In this document: piece by piece, positions 35,001 to 42,807 of the stretch
Layout: every line of letters begins with the position of its first letter
How positions within the stretch are numbered: the stretch's first letter is position 1
Assembly: GCF_002251945.1 (NCBI RefSeq)
Contig: NZ_NDHW01000075.1
Location: forward strand, 1 to 42,937
Length of the DNA: 42,937 nt
From: Pseudanabaena sp. SR411
GTDB lineage: Bacteria > Cyanobacteriota > Cyanobacteriia > Pseudanabaenales > Pseudanabaenaceae
Direction of reading: 5' to 3'
Notes under the pieces: model-generated
What the model saw: the letters and a program-made list of their open reading frames with translations, nothing else
Told to the model about the DNA's origin: nothing
Databases searched by the model: none
Made by a program: the position numbers and the translations under genes

Positions 35001-35630
35001 ATGCTTGACTATATCCGTGATGGCAACGCCATTTATCAAAAATCCTTTGCCACTATTCGTGCCGAGGCAAATTTATCAATCTTGCCACCAGACTTAGAAG
35101 TAGTCGCAGTGCGCTTAATTCATGCCTGCGGGATGACGGATATTGTCAGCGATCTTGCTTATTCTGAAGATGTTGTGAAAATTGGTAGAGCAGCCTTAAA
35201 AAATGGCGCAAAGATCCTCTGTGACGCACAAATGGTTGCTAATGGAGTTACCCGCAAGCGTCTGCCAGTCAATAATTCTGTAATTTGCACTTTGAATGAG
35301 CCTGAAGTGCTTGAACTCGCTAAGCAAATTGGCAATACGCGATCAGCCGCCGCTATCGAACTATGGCGATCGCATATTGAGGGATCGATCATTGCGATCG
35401 GCAATGCGCCCACAGCCTTATTTCGTTTATTGGAGCTACTTGATCAAGGTTTGCCCAAACCAGCCGTTATACTAGGATTCCCTGTTGGTTTTGTCGGTGC
35501 GATCGAATCAAAGGCGGCTTTGGCGGAAAATAGCCGTGGTGTTCCCTTTTTGACTATTCATGGTCGGCGTGGGGGGAGCGCAATGGCAGCCGCAGCCTTG
35601 AATGCATTAGCGATGGAGAATGAGCTATGA
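35001..35630 (+). CDS. cobH: Precorrin-8X methylmutase
   Basis: The enzyme shifts the methyl group from C-11 to C-12 to form hydrogenobyrinate or cobyrinate in cobalamin biosynthesis. The 209 residues show RLIHACGM with the catalytic His41, the AQMVANGV(T) segment and FPVGFVGAIESKAAL. It overlaps cobI by four bases (ATGA), so the two are translated together. Both aerobic (CobH) and anaerobic (CbiC) names are used; the sequence does not separate them. Confidence 0.95.
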   Translation: MLDYIRDGNAIYQKSFATIRAEANLSILPPDLEVVAVRLIHACGMTDIVSDLAYSEDVVKIGRAALKNGAKILCDAQMVANGVTRKRLPVNNSVICTLNEPEVLELAKQIGNTRSAAAIELWRSHIEGSIIAIGNAPTALFRLLELLDQGLPKPAVILGFPVGFVGAIESKAALAENSRGVPFLTIHGRRGGSAMAAAALNALAMENEL

Positions 35631-36352
35631 ACACAGTTGAAGAAGTAATTAACAAAAAAGGAAGTCTTTATGGTTTAGGAATTGGCCCTGGTGATCCAGA
35701 GTTATTAACCATTAAAGCCCATCGTATTTTGACTTCCGTTCCTGTGATTGCCTATCCCACGATGGAAAGCGGCAAAGTCTTAGCAAGGGCGATCGTCGCT
35801 GACTTTATTCGTCCTGAGCAAATAGAAGTGCCAATGCCACTTCCCTTTAGTGTGGAACGCTCCTCGCAACCCTATTACGACATTGGGGCAGAAAAAATTG
35901 CGGAACATTTAGAAGCAGGTCGTGATGTAGCGGTACTTTGTGAAGGTGATCCCATGCTTTACGGCTCATTTATGTATATATTTAATCGCCTTGCGACTAG
36001 ATTTCATACAGAAGTAGTTCCAGGTATATCTTCCACGTTTGCCAGTGCGGCGATGTTGGGTGCGCCCCTGACATTCCGTAATGATGTGCTGAGCATTATG
36101 CCTGCTACTTTAGAAGCAGATATCCTACGCGATCGCCTAGCCGTTGCCGATGCGGCGATTATTATCAAATTAGGTAGACATTTCGCGAAAGTAAAAGCAG
36201 TTTTAGAAGAATTAGGATTATTTTCTCGCGCCTTATATATTGAACGCGCCACGATGCCCAATCAAACGATTAAGGCGATCGCCTCAGTCGTTGCTGATGA
36301 AGTTCCCTATTGGGCGATCGTGATGATTCCCAGTCAAACAAATCCCCAATAA
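35627..36352 (+). CDS. cobI: Precorrin-2 C20-methyltransferase
   Basis: This SAM-dependent enzyme methylates C-20 of precorrin-2 (or its cobalt form) in cobalamin biosynthesis. The 241 residues show GLGIGPGDPELLTIKA (17-32) at the SAM site, AVLCEGDPMLYGSFMYI and VVPGISSTFASAA, all typical of CobI/CbiL. It shares ATGA with the cobH end and is followed by its own terminator. Confidence 0.94.
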   Translation: MNTVEEVINKKGSLYGLGIGPGDPELLTIKAHRILTSVPVIAYPTMESGKVLARAIVADFIRPEQIEVPMPLPFSVERSSQPYYDIGAEKIAEHLEAGRDVAVLCEGDPMLYGSFMYIFNRLATRFHTEVVPGISSTFASAAMLGAPLTFRNDVLSIMPATLEADILRDRLAVADAAIIIKLGRHFAKVKAVLEELGLFSRALYIERATMPNQTIKAIASVVADEVPYWAIVMIPSQTNPQ

Positions 36353-36384
36353 AAAAGAAGCCGCGCATTGCACGGCTTCTTTTT
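36352..36384 (+). terminator. Intrinsic terminator of cobHI
   Basis: AAAAAGAAGCCG (36352-36363) pairs with CGGCTTCTTTTT (36373-36384), ending in a T-run directly after the cobI stop codon. Confidence 0.88.
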
Positions 36385-36421
36385 ATTGCGTTTTATCATA
36401 TAGAGGAACGCGATGTAACAA

Positions 36422-36892
36422 CTAATTATTGGGAGAAGTTGTTGGGGTAGGAGTTGCAGCCTTTGGAGTGGCAACTGGCGTTGGAGTCGCAGTTACGGTT
36501 ACGGCTGGAGCTGGTGCTGGAGCTACAGGTTGAGGCTGGACGGTTGCCGCAGGAACATTAATCTGAACTGTGGGTGTCGGTTGAGGTGATGCGGGACTCA
36601 CCTCTCTGATAGTTGTGTTGTTCCGCTCGATAATTGTGGATTTGTTTTCTTTCACAGTATCAACAGCGCTCGGTATTAAGACTGGTGTTGGCGCAGGACG
36701 GTTATTGAGGAAGTAGGCGATCGCACCTCCTCCTATAGCTAAGAAAAGTAAAACAACAACAATCACTGCACTAGAACTGCCATCATTTCTGACTTTAGTT
36801 GTGCGTTCTTGCGAAACGCTGTATCCATTCGCAGGAGTATTAGTATTAGAGGTAACTTTTCTAGTGATTTCTTGATCTCTTTCGTCAGACAT
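36422..36892 (-). CDS. Single-TM protein with Pro/Thr/Val-rich tail
   Basis: No family is recognised. The 156 residues have a polar N-terminus (1-38), one transmembrane segment (about 41-62, AVIVVVLLFLAIGGGAIAYF), a short charged spacer and a C-terminal region rich in P, A, T and V with repeated ATPTP, PAPAP and QPTP units. The topology suggests a membrane-anchored protein with a flexible tail. The gene is on the same strand as three small stress-type genes. Confidence 0.65.
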   Translation of the reverse strand: MSDERDQEITRKVTSNTNTPANGYSVSQERTTKVRNDGSSSAVIVVVLLFLAIGGGAIAYFLNNRPAPTPVLIPSAVDTVKENKSTIIERNNTTIREVSPASPQPTPTVQINVPAATVQPQPVAPAPAPAVTVTATPTPVATPKAATPTPTTSPNN

Positions 36893-36949
36893 GAATTTAA
36901 TTTAACTCTTAATAATTGGTTAGACTAGTTGTTGGGAAATATCGCAATT

Positions 36950-36980
36950 AATACCAATTCACTTTTGTGTTTTGGTATAA
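36950..36980. repeat. Degenerate copy of the ATACC repeat family
   Basis: AATACCAATTCACTTTTGTG is followed by TTTTGGTATAAC. It resembles the palindromes at 2521-2562 and 16391-16430 with the middle lost. Confidence 0.55.
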
Positions 36981-36983
36981 CAA

Positions 36984-37229
36984 CTACGCGGACTTAATGA
37001 GGCGTAGACCAAATAGAAGTACGACAGCGCCAATCGTGGCAACGATTAGGCTACCAAGTAATCCGCCACCAGTAGACACCCCAAAGGTGCTAAACAGGAA
37101 TCCACCAAGCAATGCACCGATGACACCAACAATGATGTCTCCTAGCAAGCCAAAGCTACTGCCTTTAACCAGTTGTCCTGCAAGCCAACCAGCCGCTAGA
37201 CCGATCAAAATAAACCAAATAAAACTCAT
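36984..37229 (-). CDS. GlsB/YeaQ/YmgE family membrane protein
   Basis: These small membrane proteins (transglycosylase-associated) are linked to general stress in bacteria; the exact function is unknown. The 81 residues are almost entirely three hydrophobic segments, with WFILIGLAAGWLAGQLVKGSS, GLLGDIIVGVIGALLGGFLF and the final SLIVATIGAVVLLFGLRLI. The glycine pattern GxxxGxxAG and the length fit the family well. It lies in a minus-strand stress group with two CsbD-like genes. Confidence 0.9.
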   Translation of the reverse strand: MSFIWFILIGLAAGWLAGQLVKGSSFGLLGDIIVGVIGALLGGFLFSTFGVSTGGGLLGSLIVATIGAVVLLFGLRLIKSA

Positions 37230-37367
37230 ACAATTACATCCTTTTGTTAGTTAAGTTCGTAAGCTTTCTATTCCAGATTCCTCTATATAGCGAATCTAAA
37301 TCTAGTGAAATACAGGATTTTCTGCTCACCAGATCACAAGATTTTAGAGTTATGACATTAAGGAACC

Positions 37368-37853
37368 TTATTTAAAAATGCCATTAACTTTGTCTTTCGC
37401 ATCTTCCATCAAATTGCGAGTCTTTGACTCAACTTGCTTAGCTTTGCCGACAATCTGATCTTGGCGATCGCCTGTCAAATTACCAAATGCTTCTTGGGTT
37501 TTTCCTTCAAGATTTTCGACATTTGCTTTCACTCGTTCTGGCAATTTCACCCCTTCCTTGATATTTTCAGTCACTTTCCGAGAGTCAGCTTCAGCTTGCT
37601 TTGCTTTGCCAATAATTTGATTTTCGGCATCACCTGTGACATTGCCAATCGCTTCTTGAGTTTTACCTTCAAGATCCTTGGCAGTGGCTTTAACTCTTTC
37701 CATTATAGCGATCGGTGCATATTGGAAATTAGATTGCTGATTGAATGACTGTGCTGCCGAACTATTTTCAATAGCAATCCCCAAAACTAAGGCGAATGAG
37801 AAGAATGAAACTAAACTAATAGTCATTAATGCTCGGTAAAATCGTGAAATCAT
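37368..37853 (-). CDS. Exported CsbD-like protein with two CsbD repeats
   Basis: CsbD proteins are small, polar and stress-induced. This one has 161 residues: a signal-type hydrophobic N-terminus (about 9-34, FSFALVLGIAIENSSAAQ) and two copies of the CsbD unit (ERVKATAKDLEGKTQEAIGN near 51 and ERVKANVENLEGKTQEAFGN near 106, each followed by LTGD/VTGD and IGKAKQ or VGKAKQ). The tandem arrangement with an export signal is unusual, because CsbD proteins are normally single and cytoplasmic. The role is not known. Confidence 0.85.
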   Translation of the reverse strand: MISRFYRALMTISLVSFFSFALVLGIAIENSSAAQSFNQQSNFQYAPIAIMERVKATAKDLEGKTQEAIGNVTGDAENQIIGKAKQAEADSRKVTENIKEGVKLPERVKANVENLEGKTQEAFGNLTGDRQDQIVGKAKQVESKTRNLMEDAKDKVNGIFK

Positions 37854-37941
37854 TTTGCTTCTTTAACTGAATCTTTAAAAAATTGATAGTTACAAAATTT
37901 TATTAGCTAAAAAATAGCTTGTAACGACTAAATTTATGGCT

Positions 37942-37981
37942 AAATATTTGATAGTTTAATCAAATAAACTATCAAATATTT
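37942..37981. repeat. AT-rich palindrome between the CsbD genes
   Basis: AAATATTTGATAGTTTA (37942-37958) pairs exactly with 37965-37981 around ATCAAA. It is an AT-rich hairpin without the usual GC clamp. Confidence 0.75.
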
Positions 37982-38009
37982 TTAAATTTGATTATTTAGA
38001 TAGTCAAAT

Positions 38010-38267
38010 TTAATCAATAGCATTTTTAGCATCTTTAGCCTTATTTTTTACAGCGTCAGCAACATTTTTAGCTTTATCTTTGACGACATCAGCGACATCT
38101 TTAGCTTTATCTTTGACATCTTCTGATGCATTGCGAACATCTGCTTCAACCTGCTTTGCTTGCCCTTCAGCCTGCTTTTCAGGGTCATTAGTGATATTGC
38201 CGATAGCCTCTTCAATTTTGCCTTCAACGTTTTTGGCAGCAGCTTTAGCTCTTTCTTGTAAACTCAT
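38010..38267 (-). CDS. CsbD family protein
   Basis: The 85 residues begin with the CsbD unit (MSLQERAKAAAKNVEGKIEEAIGN, about 1-24) and continue as a lysine/alanine/aspartate-rich tail with repeated KDKAKDVAD, KDKAKNVAD and KNKAKDAKN units, like LEA-type hydrophilic repeats. It is expected in the cytoplasm as a stress protein. It is the last gene before a long AT-rich gap. Confidence 0.88.
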   Translation of the reverse strand: MSLQERAKAAAKNVEGKIEEAIGNITNDPEKQAEGQAKQVEADVRNASEDVKDKAKDVADVVKDKAKNVADAVKNKAKDAKNAID

Positions 38268-38795
38268 AAATACGCCCTTAATTTATTTAATAAAATTAGT
38301 AGATTCACATAAAATTAAAATTAATTTATGCCTTCTTTTCTAATAATTTCAGTATGCACTATTAGAAAAAATTATTCATCCGCCCAAAGAGATAAGTTTT
38401 AGATATATCTAGGTATAAAATTATTATTTATATCTATAAGATTTTGATAGAAATAAAACTACTACTTAAACAAATAGAATTAAATACTTTATAAGTAATC
38501 GTTTTACTTAACTAACTTTATTTGTCTTTAGATGTCTACTTTTGCAGAAGCGTGTTTGATTTATTGAATGAAATGTTAGAATTGATTGATTACGATACAC
38601 AACGTAACAACGAAGATTTTGACAACAAGTACTTGTGCAAAATAAATTCCCAAAACCCGTAAAGTTGCATCCCCGCAGGGGTGCAACTTTACGGGTTTGT
38701 AATTAATTACGCCTATCTACTTAGATATAGCGATCGCTAATCGCTATGCCCACACCCATAAACTACAATCTTATACAGATTAAGAATTAAGTATC
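38268..38795. other. AT-rich gap upstream of thyX
   Basis: It is mostly AT-rich and ends with a palindrome (38653-38698). One possible small gene is 38552-38662 on the plus strand: 36 residues from GTG, or 29 from an ATG at 38573 (MLELIDYDTQRNNEDF...), acidic, with a stop codon in the palindrome edge. It has no recognised family and no clear ribosome site, so it is not called as a gene. Confidence 0.5.
38653..38698. repeat. GC-capped palindrome in the gap before thyX
   Basis: AAACCCGTAAAGTTGCA pairs with its complement ending at 38698. The tip is CCCC-GCA-GGGG with one bulged T. The CCCGTAA core and GCA loop match the palindrome at 25730-25782, although the rest of the stem differs. Confidence 0.82.
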
Positions 38796-39614
38796 ATGTT
38801 TCAACCCCAAGCCGCCATCATCGCTGATAGCGTTAATTTAACAGGCGATCGCCTGACTACTTTTGTTCTCACTTACCATCGCATGATTCACTCAGAATTC
38901 ATGACCCATCGGATGCTCAGCAAAAATAGCAGCAGTAGTCGCGCCATTCCCGTCGAGAAGATGATCAAACTCGTCGAGAGTCAAGAGGTCTATCCATTAC
39001 ATTGGGGTAAAAATCAAAAGGGAATGTCCGCCCAAACCGAGGTTACGGAAGATGAAATCCAAGCAGCAACAGAGGTATGGAAAGCAGCCAAAAACGATGC
39101 TATCCTTCATGCTAAACAACTAGTGCATATTGGTATTCACAAACAAGTAGTCAATCGCCTTTTGGAACCTTTCTCCACAATTACCGTAATTTGTTCAGGA
39201 ACAGAATATCAAAACTTTTTTGAGCAGCGCTGTCATCCCGATGCACAGCCTGAAATTCAAGCTTTAGCTCATAAAATGAAAGCTGCCTATGATGTTAGTC
39301 AACCCCAACAGCTAGCCGCAGGTGAATGGCACTTACCATTAATTAAACAAGAAGATATTGACGAAATTAGCGATATTAACGAATTGGTCAAAGTGGCGGT
39401 AGGACGATGTGCGCGGGTTAGTTATCTCAATCATGATGGGGTGCGGAGTCTTGCCGATGATGTGAAACTGCACGATCGCCTATTGACTTCTAAGCCTGCT
39501 CATCTATCTCCCTTTGAGCATGTAGCCAGTGCGCTTCCTAATTCTGAGAAGAGAGCAAACTTCACAGGATTTCAAGCCTATCGATTTGATCTAGAACGAA
39601 ATAAGATTAAATGA
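38796..39614 (+). CDS. thyX: ThyX-like FAD-dependent thymidylate synthase, divergent
   Basis: ThyX makes dTMP from dUMP using FAD and a folate donor. The 272 residues are longer than many cyanobacterial ThyX proteins. The ThyX motif RHR-x7-S appears as THR-x7-S (Thr37 replaces the first Arg; Ser47). Other family blocks are EYQNFFEQRCHPDAQPEIQALA, VGRCARVSYLNH and HLSPFEHVA. The layout resembles phage-type and some bacterial ThyX. The activity is inferred; an alternative is a ThyX-like protein with a changed role. It converges on the GAF gene. Confidence 0.85.
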   Translation: MFQPQAAIIADSVNLTGDRLTTFVLTYHRMIHSEFMTHRMLSKNSSSSRAIPVEKMIKLVESQEVYPLHWGKNQKGMSAQTEVTEDEIQAATEVWKAAKNDAILHAKQLVHIGIHKQVVNRLLEPFSTITVICSGTEYQNFFEQRCHPDAQPEIQALAHKMKAAYDVSQPQQLAAGEWHLPLIKQEDIDEISDINELVKVAVGRCARVSYLNHDGVRSLADDVKLHDRLLTSKPAHLSPFEHVASALPNSEKRANFTGFQAYRFDLERNKIK

Positions 39615-39621
39615 TTTTTGG

Positions 39622-39656
39622 GTAATGAAGTGATGCGCCTTGTGTGGCACTTCATT
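39622..39656. repeat. Imperfect palindrome after thyX
   Basis: GTAATGAAGTG pairs with CACTTCATTAC around a GC-rich middle (ATGCGCCTTGTGTGG). It lies between the convergent thyX and GAF genes. Confidence 0.6.
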
Positions 39657-39664
39657 ACTATCGC

Positions 39665-39698
39665 GTTTTACAAATGAGTAATTACTCATTTGTAAAAC
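39665..39698. repeat. Perfect 34-nt palindrome between convergent genes
   Basis: GTTTTACAAATGAGTAA and its exact complement, no spacer (17-bp arms). It probably serves as a shared terminator for thyX and the GAF gene. Confidence 0.82.
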
Positions 39699-39764
39699 AA
39701 AAAATAATCAGAGTAAGAAGTTTTGATTTTCCCTACGGCAAAATCAAAACGGCTATAGGCGAGA

Positions 39765-40265
39765 TCAGTAACTGCTAATGGAAGATGCGGCTGCCAAATG
39801 ACTAGAATATTGATGGATCGATTTAATATCAGCAGTCTGCCAGACTTTTCGATCCTGACATTGGTGGGCAACTAATAGACCCCATAATTTTTCGTGAATC
39901 AAAACTGGTGCAACTAAATTCGATCGCACTTGTAGCGATCGCAAAAAATCTCGATGACAATCACTAATAGGAGCCTGCTCGATATCATCAATAGCACGTA
40001 TACGTCCCGCTAAATAAAGCGCTGCATATTCTAGATTGAAGCAATCATCAGCTCCTGTTGAACCAATGATCGAATATTTATGATCACTGATTGATTCAAA
40101 GGTTACTTGCCCTTTCCATTGGGTATAGAAATAATACAAAACCACGCGATCAACATCAAGCTGCTCCCTGAGCTTTTGCAGGGTGTCACTAACGACTTGA
40201 TCTTGTTGTAACTTATTGGTAATCCGACTTAAAACTGAACTCAAATCGCGATTGGCAGGATTCAT
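39765..40265 (-). CDS. Standalone cyanobacteriochrome-type GAF protein (DXCF class)
   Basis: Cyanobacteriochromes bind linear tetrapyrroles through a conserved Cys. The 166 residues (ATG at 40265; a longer frame would need TTG at 40313) are one GAF domain. They carry the canonical Cys103-His104 in ISDCHRDFLRSLQVRSNLVAPVL and a second Cys75 in DDCF, the DXCF motif. The 28-residue spacing equals that recalled for the PixJ-type DXCF pair. LYLAGRIRAIDDI and LWGLLVAHQC also fit. No output domain follows, so the light signal must go to another protein. DXCF types usually sense blue or violet versus green; the colour cannot be told here. Confidence 0.85.
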   Translation of the reverse strand: MNPANRDLSSVLSRITNKLQQDQVVSDTLQKLREQLDVDRVVLYYFYTQWKGQVTFESISDHKYSIIGSTGADDCFNLEYAALYLAGRIRAIDDIEQAPISDCHRDFLRSLQVRSNLVAPVLIHEKLWGLLVAHQCQDRKVWQTADIKSIHQYSSHLAAASSISSY

Positions 40266-40459
40266 TGTGGCAATAAAAATGGTTAAATCAGCAAAAGATG
40301 GAAAAAGCAACAAATCATTGACTGAACTAGATCCACAATCTCTAGCGCTGTCTCCGCTACAGGTTGTGGGGTTTTATATTTACAACGCAAAGCGCGGTAA
40401 TTGAGCCTAGCTGCTTACGATCGCTATTTTAATCCATTTACCTAGCCAAGAGTCTCAAA

Positions 40460-41296
40460 TTGCCCAAAGAATATCGCACCACAGGAATAAATCTTAAGGG
40501 AATGCCCTTGGGGGAAAACGATCGCCTATTAACGATTCTCACCAAGGAACATGGATTGATCAGAGCCGTCGCCGCAGGAGCAAGAAAACATCGCTCAGCA
40601 ATGGCGGGGCGATCGGGTTTATTTGTGGTCAATGATTTACAAGTCTCAGTGGGGCGCAATATGGATCGGATTAAAAATGCCGAAGTGTTGCAATCTTTTG
40701 TGGGTTTAGGCAAAACTCTAGCTAAGCTCACCGCTGCCCAATATTTATCAGAACTTGCCCTCATGCAAGCATTATCCGCCCAACCACAGGAAGAACTTTT
40801 TTTAGTGCTAGTCGAGCATCTAAATCGCATTCAGGAAGCTGAAAATCAAAATGTTTTGGCACATTTGAATCATGGCATTTATCATTTGCTGGCGATCGCT
40901 GGATTTGCGCCACAAGTGCATAGTTGCTGCATTAGCCAAAGCCCAGTGGTTGCCAATCGCCACCAGCCAAAATGGAAAGCAGGATTTAGTATTGTTGGCG
41001 GCGGTGTCATCAATCTCGAAATAACCGATCTTGCTAATGACGGTAATCCGAACGGCGATCGCCATGAGCTAAGCCTTAGTGACGCTATGTATAACCGCAT
41101 TAGTCACTACCTCAATGCATCTGAACTTCTTGCTATGCAAGAACTTGCACAGACTGATTTAGCAGATAATATTTTAGAAACGCATACAACAGATTGGCTT
41201 GCAGTTGAAAGATTGTTACGAGCCTATGCACAGTATCATTTTGATAGACCAATCCAGTCTTCGGCTCTGATTGATAACTGTTTTTTTAATATATGA
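40460..41296 (+). CDS. recO: DNA repair protein RecO
   Basis: RecO works with RecR and RecF to load RecA on gapped DNA. The 278 residues show the N-terminal OB-fold EYRTTGINLKGMPLGENDRLLTIL, then IRAVAAGARKHRS and the helical domain with TAAQYLSELALMQAL. The start appears to be TTG at 40460, which gives the conserved beginning MPKEYRTTG; no in-frame ATG before the fold is better. It overlaps the transporter gene by four bases (ATGA). Confidence 0.92.
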   Translation: MPKEYRTTGINLKGMPLGENDRLLTILTKEHGLIRAVAAGARKHRSAMAGRSGLFVVNDLQVSVGRNMDRIKNAEVLQSFVGLGKTLAKLTAAQYLSELALMQALSAQPQEELFLVLVEHLNRIQEAENQNVLAHLNHGIYHLLAIAGFAPQVHSCCISQSPVVANRHQPKWKAGFSIVGGGVINLEITDLANDGNPNGDRHELSLSDAMYNRISHYLNASELLAMQELAQTDLADNILETHTTDWLAVERLLRAYAQYHFDRPIQSSALIDNCFFNI

Positions 41297-42690
41297 CCCA
41301 TTTATTCGATCCACCTACACCTAATCTGCCAGAACCACCCGATCATCATCATGCAGATCTTCACATTAATAATGGCAATGGCGAAATCTTAAATGGCGAA
41401 ATCCTAGAAACACCAGATTTGCCGATCGATTCTAAATCTGTGCTTCGCAATCCTAATTTTTTATCGCTGTGGAGCGGACAGGTCTTTTCGCAGATTGCCG
41501 ATAAGATTTTTTTAGTACTCGTGATTGCGATCGTTTCTACACAATTTCAGCAAGAGGGCGAAACGATTAGCGGTTGGGTCTCCGCAGTCATGGTGTCTTT
41601 TACCATTCCCGCGATTTTATTTGGATCGATCGCTGGCGTATATGTCGATCGCTGGAATAAAAAAACAGTTTTAGTTAGTTCTAATATCTTTCGTGGAGTT
41701 TTAGTTCTCAGTATTCCTCTATTACTCTGGGTGACCAAAAACAGCGTGCTACCTTGGGGCGCACCAACAGGTTTTTGGGGTTTATTGTGCATTACTTTTC
41801 TCGTCTCAACCTTTACGCAGTTTTTTACCCCAGCCGAACAGTCGGCAATTACACTCGTAGTTGAGAAACCGAAATTATTAGCCGCCAATTCGCTCTACAC
41901 AACGACGATTATGGCGGCTTTGATTTTGGGATTTGCACTTGGTGAGCCGCTCTTAGCCCTATCCGATCATCTCTGGCACAATGTCGGTCAAGAAATCCTT
42001 GTGGGTGGCAGTTATTTACTCGCAGGGATTATTTTAATTTTATTGAAAACAGGTGAAACCAAAGAAGACTTACACCGTGATAGTTTTCACCTTTGGAATG
42101 ACATCAAAGAAGGCTTGCAATATCTCAATCATAAGAAGACTTCTTTATCAGCACTGATTCAATTAATTTGCACTTTTTCGATCATTGCCGCCTTGACAGT
42201 ATTAGCTGTGCGTTTAGCCGAGGTAATGCCTGAAATTAAATCAGAACAGTTTGGTTTTTTGTTAGCCGTTGCGAGTTTAGGCATGGCGATCGGCGCGGCG
42301 ATCGTTGCCAAATTAGGACATAGTTGCAGTCGGCAAACACTTTCTCTGATCGGTTCTGTGGGGATGTCTGTGTTTTTGTCGATGTTAGCGATTTTTAGCG
42401 ATCGCTTTGGCTTGGGGCTAATTGCGATCGCGGGTACTGGCATTTTTGCAGGCTTATGTGTCATCCCCATGCAGACAGTGATCCAAGAAGAAACCCCTGA
42501 AGATGTACGCGGTAAAGTTTTTGGCTTACAAAATAATGCGGTGAATATTGCCCTCAGCTTGCCTTTATCAGTAGCAGGAATCGCTGAGTCCTATTTTGGC
42601 TTGCAGAAGGTGATTTTTACGCTGAGTGCGATCGCAATTATGACAGGCATTTTAACTTGGTACATTGCACGTCAATTAGTTGAGTCATAA
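41293..42690 (+). CDS. Major facilitator superfamily transporter
   Basis: The 465 residues have a His/Asn-rich cytoplasmic N-terminus (about 1-58, PDHHHADLH) and about twelve hydrophobic segments. Family marks include FLSLWSGQVFSQIADKIFLV and AGVYVDRWNKKTVLV (the loop 2-3 signature), and IQEETPEDVRGKVFGLQNNA in the second half. The layout is that of MFS_3/DHA-like exporters; the substrate is unknown. It is translated with recO but has no obvious functional link to it. Confidence 0.88.
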   Translation: MTHLFDPPTPNLPEPPDHHHADLHINNGNGEILNGEILETPDLPIDSKSVLRNPNFLSLWSGQVFSQIADKIFLVLVIAIVSTQFQQEGETISGWVSAVMVSFTIPAILFGSIAGVYVDRWNKKTVLVSSNIFRGVLVLSIPLLLWVTKNSVLPWGAPTGFWGLLCITFLVSTFTQFFTPAEQSAITLVVEKPKLLAANSLYTTTIMAALILGFALGEPLLALSDHLWHNVGQEILVGGSYLLAGIILILLKTGETKEDLHRDSFHLWNDIKEGLQYLNHKKTSLSALIQLICTFSIIAALTVLAVRLAEVMPEIKSEQFGFLLAVASLGMAIGAAIVAKLGHSCSRQTLSLIGSVGMSVFLSMLAIFSDRFGLGLIAIAGTGIFAGLCVIPMQTVIQEETPEDVRGKVFGLQNNAVNIALSLPLSVAGIAESYFGLQKVIFTLSAIAIMTGILTWYIARQLVES

Positions 42691-42718
42691 GGGACTCACA
42701 CAAAATAATTGATCCAAA

Positions 42719-42757
42719 AAAAATGTTATGGCGGGCTTTGCCCGCCATAACATTTTT
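42719..42757. repeat. GC-capped palindrome after the transporter gene
   Basis: Perfect 18-bp stem AAAAATGTTATGGCGGGC (42719-42736) around TTT, followed by TTTTTGGGTTTT, the shared outer flank. It probably terminates recO-transporter transcripts. Confidence 0.85.
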
Positions 42758-42770
42758 GGGTTTTATAACG

Positions 42771-42802
42771 AAAACAAGGGACTTAATTAAGTCCCTTGTT
42801 TT
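42771..42802. repeat. Perfect 32-nt palindrome next to the right IS
   Basis: AAAACAAGGGACTTAA and its complement, no spacer. It ends five bases before the IS edge (42808). The CTTAAGTCCCTTGTT half also occurs at 12876-12890. Confidence 0.82.
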
Positions 42803-42807
42803 TCTAG

